A stretch of 64,000 nucleotides of DNA from Halosimplex aquaticum (GTDB taxonomy: Archaea; Halobacteriota; Halobacteria; Halobacteriales; Haloarculaceae): NCBI RefSeq assembly GCF_028747785.1, contig NZ_CP118158.1, positions 186,001 to 250,000 on the forward strand, in the 5' to 3' direction. Both the position numbers and the translations under genes were made by a program. Under the pieces are notes generated by a model. It searched no databases, had not been told where the DNA came from, and worked only from the letters and a program-made list of their open reading frames with translations. Shown here one piece after another: positions 35,379 through 43,774 of the stretch. How positions within the stretch are numbered: position 1 is the first letter of the stretch; each line of letters opens with the position of its first letter.

Positions 35379-36803
35379 ATGGATCTCAGGGATTCGGTCC
35401 TCAAGCTGTTCTCGGGCCGCATCGTCGTGGCGGTGGTCGAGTTCGCGGCGATCGCCGGGTTCACGCAGGCGCTCGGGACGGGCCCGATGGGGTCGTTTTT
35501 CGTCTTCCAGGCTGTCGTCGGGATGCTCGGGGTCCCGGTCGACCTCGGCATCTCGAAGGCCGTCGAGAAACAGCTCTCGGCGGACGAGCCGCTCGGCGAG
35601 GTGCTGACCACGTCGATCGCCGTCAAGGGCGTGCTGGCGCTCCCATGGATCGCCGGGCTCGTGATCCTCACGCCGCGGGTCGAACAGTACGTCGGCGTCG
35701 AGGGGGTCGTCCCGTTCATCGTCGTCGGCCTCGCGGTGACCCAGAGCCGCGCGCTCGGGCTCCGCACCCTCGCCGGACAGCTCCGGGTCGACGAGAACGC
35801 CTTCCTGAAGGTGATCGGGAAGCTCGTCTGGGTGGCCAGCGGGGCCGCCCTGATCCACTTCGGGTGGGCGGCGAAGGCGATGATCACGGCCTACATCCTG
35901 GGGCGGTTCGCGACGCTCCTCGCGGCACTCGTCCGCGCCGACCTGGCGGCGAGCGCGCCGAGCGCGGCGCGGGCGCGGAGCCTGATCGACTTCGGCCGGT
36001 ACGTGTTCGTCGGGAGCGTCAGCGGGTTCGTCTACCAGTGGATGGACGTCGCCATCCTGCGGCTGTTCGTCCCGGTGTCGATGGTCGGCGCCTACGAGAT
36101 CGCCTGGCGCGTCGCCTCCGTCGCGATGATGCTCACCGAGGCGATCCGCACGTCGCTGTTCCCGCAGATATCTCAGTGGCACGCCGACGACCGGCTCGAC
36201 GAGATCGAGTCGGCGTTCCGGCAGTGGCTCCAGATCCCGCTGTACCTGACGATCCCGGCGTTCGCCGGCGCGGTCGTCATCGGCCGGGAGATCCTGGGGA
36301 CACTGTTCGGCGCGGACGTCGTTCTGGCGTACCCGGTCCTCATCGTCTTCATGGCCGAGAAGATCCTGCGGTCGGTCCAGCTCGTGCTCGGGCCGTCGCT
36401 GTACGCGATGGACAAGCCGGTGCTGGGCTACCGCGGGAGCGTCGCCGCCATCGTCACGAACCTCGTGTTGAACTTCGCGCTCGTCCCGCGGTTCGGGATC
36501 ATCGGCGCGGCCGCCGCCACGACGCTGAGCGCCGCGACGGCCGCCGCCGTCGCGATCACCTACGTCTCGCGGTTCGTCGACATCGACGTACCCTGGCGGC
36601 GGATCGCCTGGAGCGTCGCGTCGGCCGTCCTCATGGCCGGCGCCGTCGCCGCGGTGAAGCCGTATCTCCCCGGCGGCGTCCCCCGCGTGGCGCTCGGCGT
36701 CGCCGCGGGCGCCGCGATCTACTTCGCCCTGCTGTTCGTGAACGAGGGGATCCGCCTGGAGATGCGGGGGGCCATCGAGGACGTCACCGGCTCTTCGCCC
36801 TGA
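35379..36803 (+). CDS. Polysaccharide flippase (Wzx/MOP superfamily)
   Basis: 474 aa with about 12-14 membrane helices. Starts MDLRDSVLKLFSGRIVVAVV, typical of oligosaccharide flippases; conserved polar loop YEIAWRVASVAMMLTEAI. Members move lipid-linked oligosaccharides across the membrane; AglR of Haloferax is a functional relative. Head of the plus-strand part of the glycan cluster. The stop is inside the first unit of a 25-bp tandem array. Confidence 0.88.
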   Translation: MDLRDSVLKLFSGRIVVAVVEFAAIAGFTQALGTGPMGSFFVFQAVVGMLGVPVDLGISKAVEKQLSADEPLGEVLTTSIAVKGVLALPWIAGLVILTPRVEQYVGVEGVVPFIVVGLAVTQSRALGLRTLAGQLRVDENAFLKVIGKLVWVASGAALIHFGWAAKAMITAYILGRFATLLAALVRADLAASAPSAARARSLIDFGRYVFVGSVSGFVYQWMDVAILRLFVPVSMVGAYEIAWRVASVAMMLTEAIRTSLFPQISQWHADDRLDEIESAFRQWLQIPLYLTIPAFAGAVVIGREILGTLFGADVVLAYPVLIVFMAEKILRSVQLVLGPSLYAMDKPVLGYRGSVAAIVTNLVLNFALVPRFGIIGAAAATTLSAATAAAVAITYVSRFVDIDVPWRRIAWSVASAVLMAGAVAAVKPYLPGGVPRVALGVAAGAAIYFALLFVNEGIRLEMRGAIEDVTGSSP

Positions 36804-36926
36804 GCGCCCTCATCAACTCCCCGTCCTGATGCCCTCACCAACTCCTCGCCCTGATGCTCTCATCAACTCCCCGTCCTGATGCCCTCACCAACTCCCCGTC
36901 CTGAGCGCCCTCACCAACTCCTCGCC
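36800..36926. repeat. 25-bp minisatellite, five units, at the flippase stop codon
   Basis: Units start at 36800, 36826, 36851, 36876 and 36901 (26, 25, 25, 25 and 26 bp), pattern CTGATGCCCTCACCAACTCC. The first unit contains the flippase TGA. Non-triplet length and no spacers; not a CRISPR. It may act as, or have grown from, a transcript-end region. Confidence 0.85.
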
Positions 36927-37255
36927 CCAGGTGGTCGGCCCCGATCGCACGGGCGATCGGGGGACCGCACGGAGTTGCCATCGACTCCCAGACCGCTTTC
37001 CTGTTACTCGCCCGTTTCTCCGGTACCGTTCGCGAAGCGCGGGAGTCCCGTGGGGAGTTCGAGCCGTTAGTCCGGCCGATCGAGGGCCGTAGCCGCATCA
37101 TTACAATAGGAGATTGCGGGGTGGATAGGGGTGTGAACGGGTACGATATCAGACCGCGATCGAGGGGTTCGAATCACCCGGTCGGGCGCGACGCCGTCCG
37201 GCCGCGCGCACCGATACGGGCCGCGCTATCGACGGCGCTGCCGGTGGTGCGTTAG
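36927..37255. other. Spacer before a glycosyltransferase gene
   Basis: About 330 bases, no gene. It contains AT-richer sequence (attacaataggagatt, about 37100-37115) that could be part of a promoter. Confidence 0.35.
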
Positions 37256-38185
37256 ATGGTTCGAACGCTCCAGTTGGTCACGTCCCGCAGGCCCTTTTTC
37301 GAACAGCAGGTGGAGGTGCTCGAACGCAACGGGGTCTCCTGCACGGTCGTCCCGGTGCCCGGCGGCACCCGCGAGCGGTCGCTCGCGGACTACGTCCGCT
37401 TCTACGCCCGGGTCCTCGAGGCGGCCTCCGGCCCCGACTTCGACCTGGTCCACGCCAACTACGGCCTGACTGCGCCCGCGGCGCTCGCCCAACCCATCCG
37501 GCCGGTCGTCCTCTCGCTGTGGGGCTCGGACCTGCTCGGTCGCTACGGAACCGTCAGCGAACAGTGCGCCCGCTTTGCCGACGCGGTCGTCGTCATGTCC
37601 GAGGAGATGGCGACCGACCTCGACGGCGACTACACGGTCGTCCCCCACGGGATCGACACCGACCGCTTCGCGCCCGAACCGCAGGACGAGGCGCGCGAGG
37701 AGGTCGGCTGGGAGAGCGGGGCGAACCACGTCCTCTTCCCCTACGACCCCTCGCGGGAGGAGAAGAACTACCCGCGCGCCGAGCGGGTCGTCGACCGGGC
37801 CCGCGACGCGGTCGACGGCCGGGTCGAACTCCACGCGGTGTCGGGCGTCCCCCACGAGCAGGTCCCGACGTACATGAACGCCGCGGACGCGATGATCCTC
37901 CCCTCCGAGCGGGAGGGGTCGCCGAACGCGGTGAAGGAAGCGCTGTCGTGTAACCTGCCGGTCGTCGCGACGCCGGTCGGCGACGTGCCGACGCTGCTCG
38001 ACGGCGCCGACTGCTCGCACGTCAGCGACACCGACGAGGGACTCGCCGACGCGCTCGCCGAGGTGCTCACGTCCACCAGCCCGCCGAACGGCCGGGAGCG
38101 CGCTCGCGAGTTCGGCCTCGACCGGATGGGCGAGGACCTCCTCGGCGTCTACGACAGCGTCCTCGACGCGGAGGTGGCGGCGTGA
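37256..38185 (+). CDS. Glycosyltransferase family 4
   Basis: 309 aa, shorter than a typical GT4 (about 350-400) because the N-terminal domain is compact. VHANYGLTAPAAL and LWGSDLLGRYGT belong to the acceptor side; PHGIDTDRF starts the donor domain, and PSEREGSPNAVKEALSCNLPVV contains the ExxxxxxxE donor motif. The stop overlaps the GTG of the next gene (GTGA). Confidence 0.88.
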   Translation: MVRTLQLVTSRRPFFEQQVEVLERNGVSCTVVPVPGGTRERSLADYVRFYARVLEAASGPDFDLVHANYGLTAPAALAQPIRPVVLSLWGSDLLGRYGTVSEQCARFADAVVVMSEEMATDLDGDYTVVPHGIDTDRFAPEPQDEAREEVGWESGANHVLFPYDPSREEKNYPRAERVVDRARDAVDGRVELHAVSGVPHEQVPTYMNAADAMILPSEREGSPNAVKEALSCNLPVVATPVGDVPTLLDGADCSHVSDTDEGLADALAEVLTSTSPPNGRERAREFGLDRMGEDLLGVYDSVLDAEVAA

Positions 38186-40209
38186 ACACGCATCCGACGA
38201 CCTGGCTCCGGACGGGCCGGCTCGACGCCGTGATCGCCGCGCTCGGCCTCGTCGTCGCGCTCGGCCTGCTCCCGCTGGCGTTCCTCTCCTCGGAGGCGTA
38301 CGTCCAGTCCGTCCCGGTCGTCCTCGGCCTGGGCTGTCTGCTGTACCTGGTCTCGATCCGCCGGGACGCCTCCGTCGACCGCTCCAGGTGGACGATCGGG
38401 GGAAGCGGGGTCGCCGCCGCGGAACTGACCGGGATCGGACTGGTCGCGGTGACGGTCGCCGCGGCGCTGGCCGGCACGCGGACCCTCCGGGTCATCCTCC
38501 TGGCGGGGGCCGTCGGCGCGTTCATCCTCCTGCAGATCGTCTTCCTGTCCGAGGACGCGCTCGACGAGCGGCTCGTGCTCGCGCAGATCGTCGCCCACGC
38601 GTTCGTGGTCAGATTCACCGGCCTGTTCACGACGGCCGGGTTCATCGGCGTCGACAGCTGGGAGCACGTCACCCAGTACGCGGCCTCGCTGCAGGAGGCC
38701 GGGTCGCTCGCGCCGCTGGCGGACGCGAAGTACTACTTCGCGCCGTTCCACCACCTGGCGAACGTCGTCGGCTCGGAGCTGCTGGGCGTGTCCCTCCGGA
38801 TGAGTCTCTACCTCGTCCTCGGGAGCGTCCTCGTCTTCGCCGTCCTGCTCGTCTACGGGACGGCCAGGTACTTCGTCGACGTGCGCTGGGCGCTGTTCGC
38901 GACCGGCGCCTTCGCGATGACCGACCAGGCCATCCGCTGGGGGATGCACATCATCCCGACGAGCCTCGGCCTGGTCTTCTTCCTCGGCGTCGTGTTCGCC
39001 GTGACGCGCCTGCTCCACGCGGAGACGACCCGCGCCGACTGGGCGCTGCTGGTCGGATTCATCGTCGCGGTCACGCTTACCCACCAGGTGTCGGCGTTCG
39101 TCTCGCTCGTCTTCATGGGGTCGGCCGTCCTCGCGCAGGTGCTCGTCAACCGCGTCGACTGGGTCACGCCGGCCGACCAGTACGCCGGCGGCGGCACCGA
39201 CCTCGGGTCGACCTCGCTGGAGACCGGCGAGTCGGCCGACCCGATCACCGACGGCGCCTCGCGGTCGCTCGCCGACACCGTTCCGCTGCACGGCGCCTTC
39301 GCGTTCCATCTCGTCTTCACGGGCGCGATCTGGGCTGTCACGCCCTGGAGCGGCGAACGCTTCCTCACCCGCGCCGTCGGCCTGTTCTGGTTCACCGTCC
39401 AGACCTCGGCCGGGTTCCTGAACCTCGTCCCGTCGAGCAGCAGCGCGGGCGAGGCCGCCGCCGCTGGCCCGTCGACCCTGGCGGGCCAGGTGGCACCCTA
39501 CGTCGACGCGCTCGGTTTCCTCGTCCTCCTGTTCGCGGCGATCCTCGGCAGCCTCGCGCTGGTCCGGCGCCACCGCTCGCCCCAGGCGTCACACACGATC
39601 GTCATCGCGATCGGCGTGATGCTGTTCTTCTCGCTCGGACTGCCGCTGTTCGGGATCCGGACGTTCCTGCCCGGCCGGTGGTACGCCTTCGCCTACGCGC
39701 TGATGGCCGTCGTCGGCGCCGCCGGACTCCGCTACATGGGGGCGCAGTTCTCGACGCGCGCGGTCGCCGCCGTGCTCGTCGTCCTGCTGCTCGCGTTCCC
39801 GTTCGCGATGATCGCCGGCAAGAAGGCGACTATGGACGACCCGACGTTCGACCAGCAGTGGCCGAAGTACTCCTACACGGAGTCCGAAATCGCCGCGATG
39901 GGCACCATCGGCGAGACGACGCCTGGGACCGAAGACGCGATCTACACCGACCACCCGTACCAGACGGCATTCAAGAGCAGCGGCGCCTTCTTCGGGCTGC
40001 CGATAAACCTCACCAGCATCAGCGAGGCGGGCCCGCCACACGACAGGACCGTCTACCGGACGTATCAGTCCACGGGGGCGCCCCAGTTCACCACCGAGGG
40101 CGGAGTCGTCGTGACTCGGCGGGTGAGCCAGGAGCAGATCTGTCCCGAGGCGAGCAGTCGCGTGTACGACAACCAGGAAGCGGAGCTGTGTACCCGACCG
40201 GGAGCCTGA
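38182..40209 (+). CDS. Large polytopic membrane protein, possibly GT-C-like glycosyltransferase
   Basis: 675 aa, GTG start overlapping the previous stop. About 12 or more membrane helices followed by a 120-residue hydrophilic C-terminal part. The first large extracytoplasmic loop contains GVDSWEHVTQYAASL, an acidic motif of the kind GT-C enzymes use for metal and lipid-phosphate sugar binding; FHHLANVVGSELLG follows. Its place after a GT4 and before a DUF1616 gene supports a polymerase or lipid-sugar-dependent transferase acting outside. Family not recognised with certainty. Confidence 0.6.
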   Translation: MNTHPTTWLRTGRLDAVIAALGLVVALGLLPLAFLSSEAYVQSVPVVLGLGCLLYLVSIRRDASVDRSRWTIGGSGVAAAELTGIGLVAVTVAAALAGTRTLRVILLAGAVGAFILLQIVFLSEDALDERLVLAQIVAHAFVVRFTGLFTTAGFIGVDSWEHVTQYAASLQEAGSLAPLADAKYYFAPFHHLANVVGSELLGVSLRMSLYLVLGSVLVFAVLLVYGTARYFVDVRWALFATGAFAMTDQAIRWGMHIIPTSLGLVFFLGVVFAVTRLLHAETTRADWALLVGFIVAVTLTHQVSAFVSLVFMGSAVLAQVLVNRVDWVTPADQYAGGGTDLGSTSLETGESADPITDGASRSLADTVPLHGAFAFHLVFTGAIWAVTPWSGERFLTRAVGLFWFTVQTSAGFLNLVPSSSSAGEAAAAGPSTLAGQVAPYVDALGFLVLLFAAILGSLALVRRHRSPQASHTIVIAIGVMLFFSLGLPLFGIRTFLPGRWYAFAYALMAVVGAAGLRYMGAQFSTRAVAAVLVVLLLAFPFAMIAGKKATMDDPTFDQQWPKYSYTESEIAAMGTIGETTPGTEDAIYTDHPYQTAFKSSGAFFGLPINLTSISEAGPPHDRTVYRTYQSTGAPQFTTEGGVVVTRRVSQEQICPEASSRVYDNQEAELCTRPGA

Positions 40210-40213
40210 AACG

Positions 40214-41236
40214 ATGAGCTACGACACTGACACCCGTCGATACGGCGTCGGCGACCTCGCCGTGGTCGTCGCGCTGGTCGTCGCCTTCGACGCCGTCGTC
40301 GCACTGTCGCTCGACTTCCCGACGCTCCGGCTGGCGCTCGGCCTGCCGGTGCTCCTGCTGGCGCCCGGGTGGGCAGTCGTCGCCGCGCTGTACCCGCGCG
40401 GCGGCGACGGCGCCGACCCGACGCGGACGCGTGCGGCCTCGACGCCGAGTCGCGGCGCGTCGACCGACCCGATCAGTCCGGTCGCGCGGTTCGCGCTCGC
40501 AGTCGCGGCGAGCGTCGCCGTCGTCGCCGCGGTCGCCGTGGCGGTCAACGCCAGCCCGTGGCTGATCCGGCCGCTCCCGATGCTGGTCGGGATCACCGCG
40601 GCGACCGTCCTCGCCGTCGTCGTCGCGGGCTACCGCCGGTTCACGCTGCCCGCGATGATGCGGTACAGCCCGTCGGTCCCGTGGCGGCCGGTCGCCCGCG
40701 CCGCGCGCCCGCGGCTCTCGGCGACGTTCTTCCTCGGGATACTCCTCGTCGCCAGCGTCGTCGGCGCGACGGCCGTCCTCGCGACGAGCGACGCCGTCAA
40801 GGCCGGCACGAACGACCAGTTCACCGAGTTCTCGGCGCTGACCGCCAACGGCTCCGGCGAGTACGTCACCGCGAACTTCACCGACACCGTCGAGGCCGGC
40901 GGGTCGCTGTACTTCGAACTCGCCAACGGCGAGGGCGCCCGGACCGACTACACGCTCGTGTTCGTCCGCGAGGCCGTCGCCGTCGAGAACAACGAGACCG
41001 TCGTCCAGTCCGCGACCGAGCGCGACCGCCGCTCGGTGACGGTCGGCGCCGGCGACACCCAGCGAGTCGAGTTCGAGCCCCGGCCGTCCGGCGAGAACAG
41101 CACCGTCCGCCTGCGGGCGTACCTCTACCGCGGCGACGCGCCCGAGGACCCCTCGCCGTCGTCGGCCTATCGGTCGGTGCGGATCTGGTACGACGAGACG
41201 CCGCTCGAAACGGCCAGTAGCGAGACCGCGGGCTGA
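40214..41236 (+). CDS. DUF1616-family membrane protein
   Basis: 340 aa. Four helices in the N-terminal half, including LGLPVLLLAPGWAVVAALYP (the usual DUF1616 LxxPxxLFxPG segment), then one more helix near residue 175 and a beta-rich extracellular domain (about 195-340) with Asn-x-Ser/Thr sequons. DUF1616 proteins recur in archaeal surface-glycan loci; role unknown. Starts four bases after the preceding stop. Confidence 0.75.
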   Translation: MSYDTDTRRYGVGDLAVVVALVVAFDAVVALSLDFPTLRLALGLPVLLLAPGWAVVAALYPRGGDGADPTRTRAASTPSRGASTDPISPVARFALAVAASVAVVAAVAVAVNASPWLIRPLPMLVGITAATVLAVVVAGYRRFTLPAMMRYSPSVPWRPVARAARPRLSATFFLGILLVASVVGATAVLATSDAVKAGTNDQFTEFSALTANGSGEYVTANFTDTVEAGGSLYFELANGEGARTDYTLVFVREAVAVENNETVVQSATERDRRSVTVGAGDTQRVEFEPRPSGENSTVRLRAYLYRGDAPEDPSPSSAYRSVRIWYDETPLETASSETAG

Positions 41237-41389
41237 CCGGTCGCGGTCGCTTCTCCTTCGAACCCCGTTCCGTTTCCGTCCGCACCGACAGTTCAATCGC
41301 CCGTCGTTCCAGGCTCTATCGCTGGTCGCTCCCGCTTCTACGGGGTCGACGACTTCGGCGCGGGAAGTCACGTGACCGGGTTGAGCGCG

Positions 41390-41701
41390 TCAGGGGATAT
41401 CGCCTGTGACGACCTTCCAGAGCGCCAGGGCGCCCATGTACAGGAAACAGAGCCCGCCTATCGCAAGGGCGATGTAGACCGGGACGAGAGCGATCGCGAG
41501 CCCGATACCGAGTGTCACCGTCAGGAGAGCTACCGCCAGTTCGACGATCCACCTGACGACCCCGTAGGGGACCGGCCAGAACGGGACGACGAACGCGAGC
41601 AGGACGACCCGTCCTCTCGTAAGGGCGCCTCTGAGTGCGAAGAATAGCGCGAGTACCACCCACAGAACGACAGTTACAGCTCCTAGCGAGAGTGTTCCCA
41701 T
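41390..41701 (-). CDS. Small membrane protein
   Basis: 103 aa with three hydrophobic segments (about residues 5-24, 32-50 and 55-95). No family recognised. Minus strand, after the glycan cluster. Confidence 0.55.
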   Translation of the reverse strand: MGTLSLGAVTVVLWVVLALFFALRGALTRGRVVLLAFVVPFWPVPYGVVRWIVELAVALLTVTLGIGLAIALVPVYIALAIGGLCFLYMGALALWKVVTGDIP

Positions 41702-41863
41702 TTGACTTGCCCGGTCCGTGTACTTAGTGACGGAACTATGCGTATATACTACCCGGTGCAGTCGTCGACACGTCCGCGTTCCGAAGTTTCCGTCGGATCC
41801 GCGCCGTTTTGCCGTTTCCGCTGACGCACCGAGACCTTCGGAGAAACCGCTCTCGAGGGGCGC

Positions 41864-42721
41864 TCACCCTTTCGCGACGGCTTCTGCCGGGTCGACGACT
41901 TCTCCGCTCTCGGGATCGACGCCGACCTGCTCGCACAGGTCGACCAGCGGACAGGCCTCGGGGTCGTCGAGACAGGCGGGCTTGCGGGCTTTGCAGTACT
42001 CCCGGCCGAACTGGATCATCGCCGTGTGGCCGAAGCCGCACTTCTCCGCGGGGACTTCCCGCTCCAGCGCCTCGCGGACGCCCTCGTGGTCGGCGTCGGC
42101 GGGCGCCAGCCCCATCCGGCGGGCGATGCGGTGGACGTGCGTGTCGACGGGGAAGACGCCGCCGCGGCCGCCCGAGAAGAGGAGCACGCAGTCGGCGGTC
42201 TTCGGCCCGACGCCGTTCATGTCCAGCAGCGTCGAGCGGACCTCGTCGGGGTCGCCCGTCTTGACGAACTCGTCGAAGCCGTCGGCGCCGCCGTACTCCT
42301 CGCAGATCCGCTCGGCCAGTGCGATAATGCGCTCGGACTTCTGGTTGTACAGCCCCGCCGAGGAGATGGTCTCGGCGAGGCGCTGCTGGTCGGCGTCGGC
42401 GAGTGACTCGGCGAGGTCGTCGCCCCCGACGTCACCTCCGGGACCATAGCGGTCCATCAGAGAATCGTGGGCCGGCTGGCTCGCCACGTCGGAGGTGTTC
42501 TGGCTCAGCACCGTGCGGACGAGACACTCGAAGCCGTCGCGGCCGCCGTAGGCCTTCTGCCAGTACAGTTCGCCCAGGCGGTCGACGACGGCCTCGGCGC
42601 GGCTGTCGGCCTCGCCCGGTTCGAAGACGGTGGCCTCACCGCCGCCCGCGGCGCCGCCGCTGATGTTCTCGGCGGGTTCCGGGTCGTCCGTCGCGCCCGC
42701 GTCCCCTGCGTCGTCGCTCAT
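41864..42721 (-). CDS. nth: Endonuclease III (DNA glycosylase/AP lyase)
   Basis: 285 aa from ATG 42721. An acidic N-terminal tail of about 60 residues precedes the HhH-GPD domain: catalytic Lys in GVGPKTADCVL, Asp in VDTHVHRIARR, and a 4Fe-4S cluster from CKARKPAC...CPLVDLC. Excises oxidised pyrimidines and cuts at the abasic site. The N-terminal tail is longer than in bacterial Nth, as is common in haloarchaea. Confidence 0.93.
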   Translation of the reverse strand: MSDDAGDAGATDDPEPAENISGGAAGGGEATVFEPGEADSRAEAVVDRLGELYWQKAYGGRDGFECLVRTVLSQNTSDVASQPAHDSLMDRYGPGGDVGGDDLAESLADADQQRLAETISSAGLYNQKSERIIALAERICEEYGGADGFDEFVKTGDPDEVRSTLLDMNGVGPKTADCVLLFSGGRGGVFPVDTHVHRIARRMGLAPADADHEGVREALEREVPAEKCGFGHTAMIQFGREYCKARKPACLDDPEACPLVDLCEQVGVDPESGEVVDPAEAVAKG

Positions 42722-42793
42722 GTCTGCCCGTCGGGACCGAGCCACCATAACCGTCCCGCGTCACGCGTTCGTCGGTGCGCCCGAGCCGCCCGA

Positions 42794-43282
42794 TCAGGCC
42801 GGGTCGACCCGCAGGGTCAGCGTCGCGTCGGCGCCGTCGGCGAGCGCCGCGACCAGGTTGCGGTCGACGTCGGCGGCCGCGCCGTCCGCGCCGACCATCA
42901 CCGTCCGGTCGTCGACGTAGTCGCTCGTCCGGATCACGTGGCTGCGCTCGTTCTCGAAGGAGAAGTCGGGGTGGCCGCGGCCGGTCACCTCGTGGGTGTG
43001 ACCGTCGGCCTCGATGGTCGCCGTGATCGTCGCGCCGTGGGCCTGACACGCGTCGAGAAAGGCGTCGGAGAAGTCCGCGGGGACGCGGTCGGCCTCGATA
43101 GCGAGGATGCAGTCGCCGGCGGGGGTGAGGAAGTCGTCGCTCGTGAACTCCAGGGTGCTGACGTGCTCGGCGGTGACGTTCTCGTGCCCCTGAGCGCGGA
43201 CCACTTCGACGAGTTCGTCGGCCGATCCGTCGCCGGTCACGTCGGCGTCGGCCGGTTCGGCTCCGTCGCTGGCGTCGTTCAT
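42794..43282 (-). CDS. DUF371 family protein
   Basis: 162 aa; an acidic N-terminus, then the DUF371 pattern: GHENVTAEHVSTLEFT, LTPAGDCILAIEAD and GRGHPDFSFEN. A small conserved archaeal protein whose biochemical role is not established. Confidence 0.85.
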   Translation of the reverse strand: MNDASDGAEPADADVTGDGSADELVEVVRAQGHENVTAEHVSTLEFTSDDFLTPAGDCILAIEADRVPADFSDAFLDACQAHGATITATIEADGHTHEVTGRGHPDFSFENERSHVIRTSDYVDDRTVMVGADGAAADVDRNLVAALADGADATLTLRVDPA

Positions 43283-43390
43283 GTCCGGCGATTCGGGCGC
43301 GCGTACTTCAGGGAGTCGAAGTCGGCCCTGCCCCGCTCGGCCGTGCGTGACTCGGCCGCGCGCCCGTCCGCGTGTCGCCGCTCCGGCCGC

Positions 43391-43552
43391 TCACTCGTCG
43401 GGGGCGGCGACGGTGACGGTGACGTGGCCGCACTCGCACTCGTAGGCGCGGCGTTCGCCGCCCTCGGTGCGGAAGACGAGCATGCACGAGCCGTCGGTGA
43501 GCTTGCGCGAACAGTTCGCCGCCTCGCACCGGCAGACTATCTCGCTCAACAT
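43391..43552 (-). CDS. 53-aa zinc-finger protein
   Basis: ATG 43552 to TGA 43391. Starts MLSEIVCRCEAANCSRK and contains YECECGHVTVTV: Cys at 7, 9, 14 and a CxCGH group, enough for one zinc site. It follows the DUF371 gene's upstream region on the same strand, and codon usage is like the chromosome. Function unknown. Confidence 0.55.
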   Translation of the reverse strand: MLSEIVCRCEAANCSRKLTDGSCMLVFRTEGGERRAYECECGHVTVTVAAPDE

Positions 43553-43774
43553 ACTCGTAGTTCGCCCCGGTCACATATGAATGCGAGCCGTACCCGGAGT
43601 GAAAGTGTAATCGCCGGACTGCGGCGGGGTGGTCGCCCCCGTCACGCGGTCTCGCGAGCGGAAGTAGTCCGCCGGAAACGCCGGGTCGTTTCGGTCGTCT
43701 GAACGGTCGGGGCGCCGGCGTGGCGCCGACCGTCCGACGTAAAGGATATACCACCGGGGAACGCCCAGATTGGT

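Noticed and set aside
37160..37185. ggggttcgaatcaccc, resembling a tRNA T-arm
   Set aside because: No acceptor, D or anticodon arms fit around it; not a tRNA, and no matching att partner seen.
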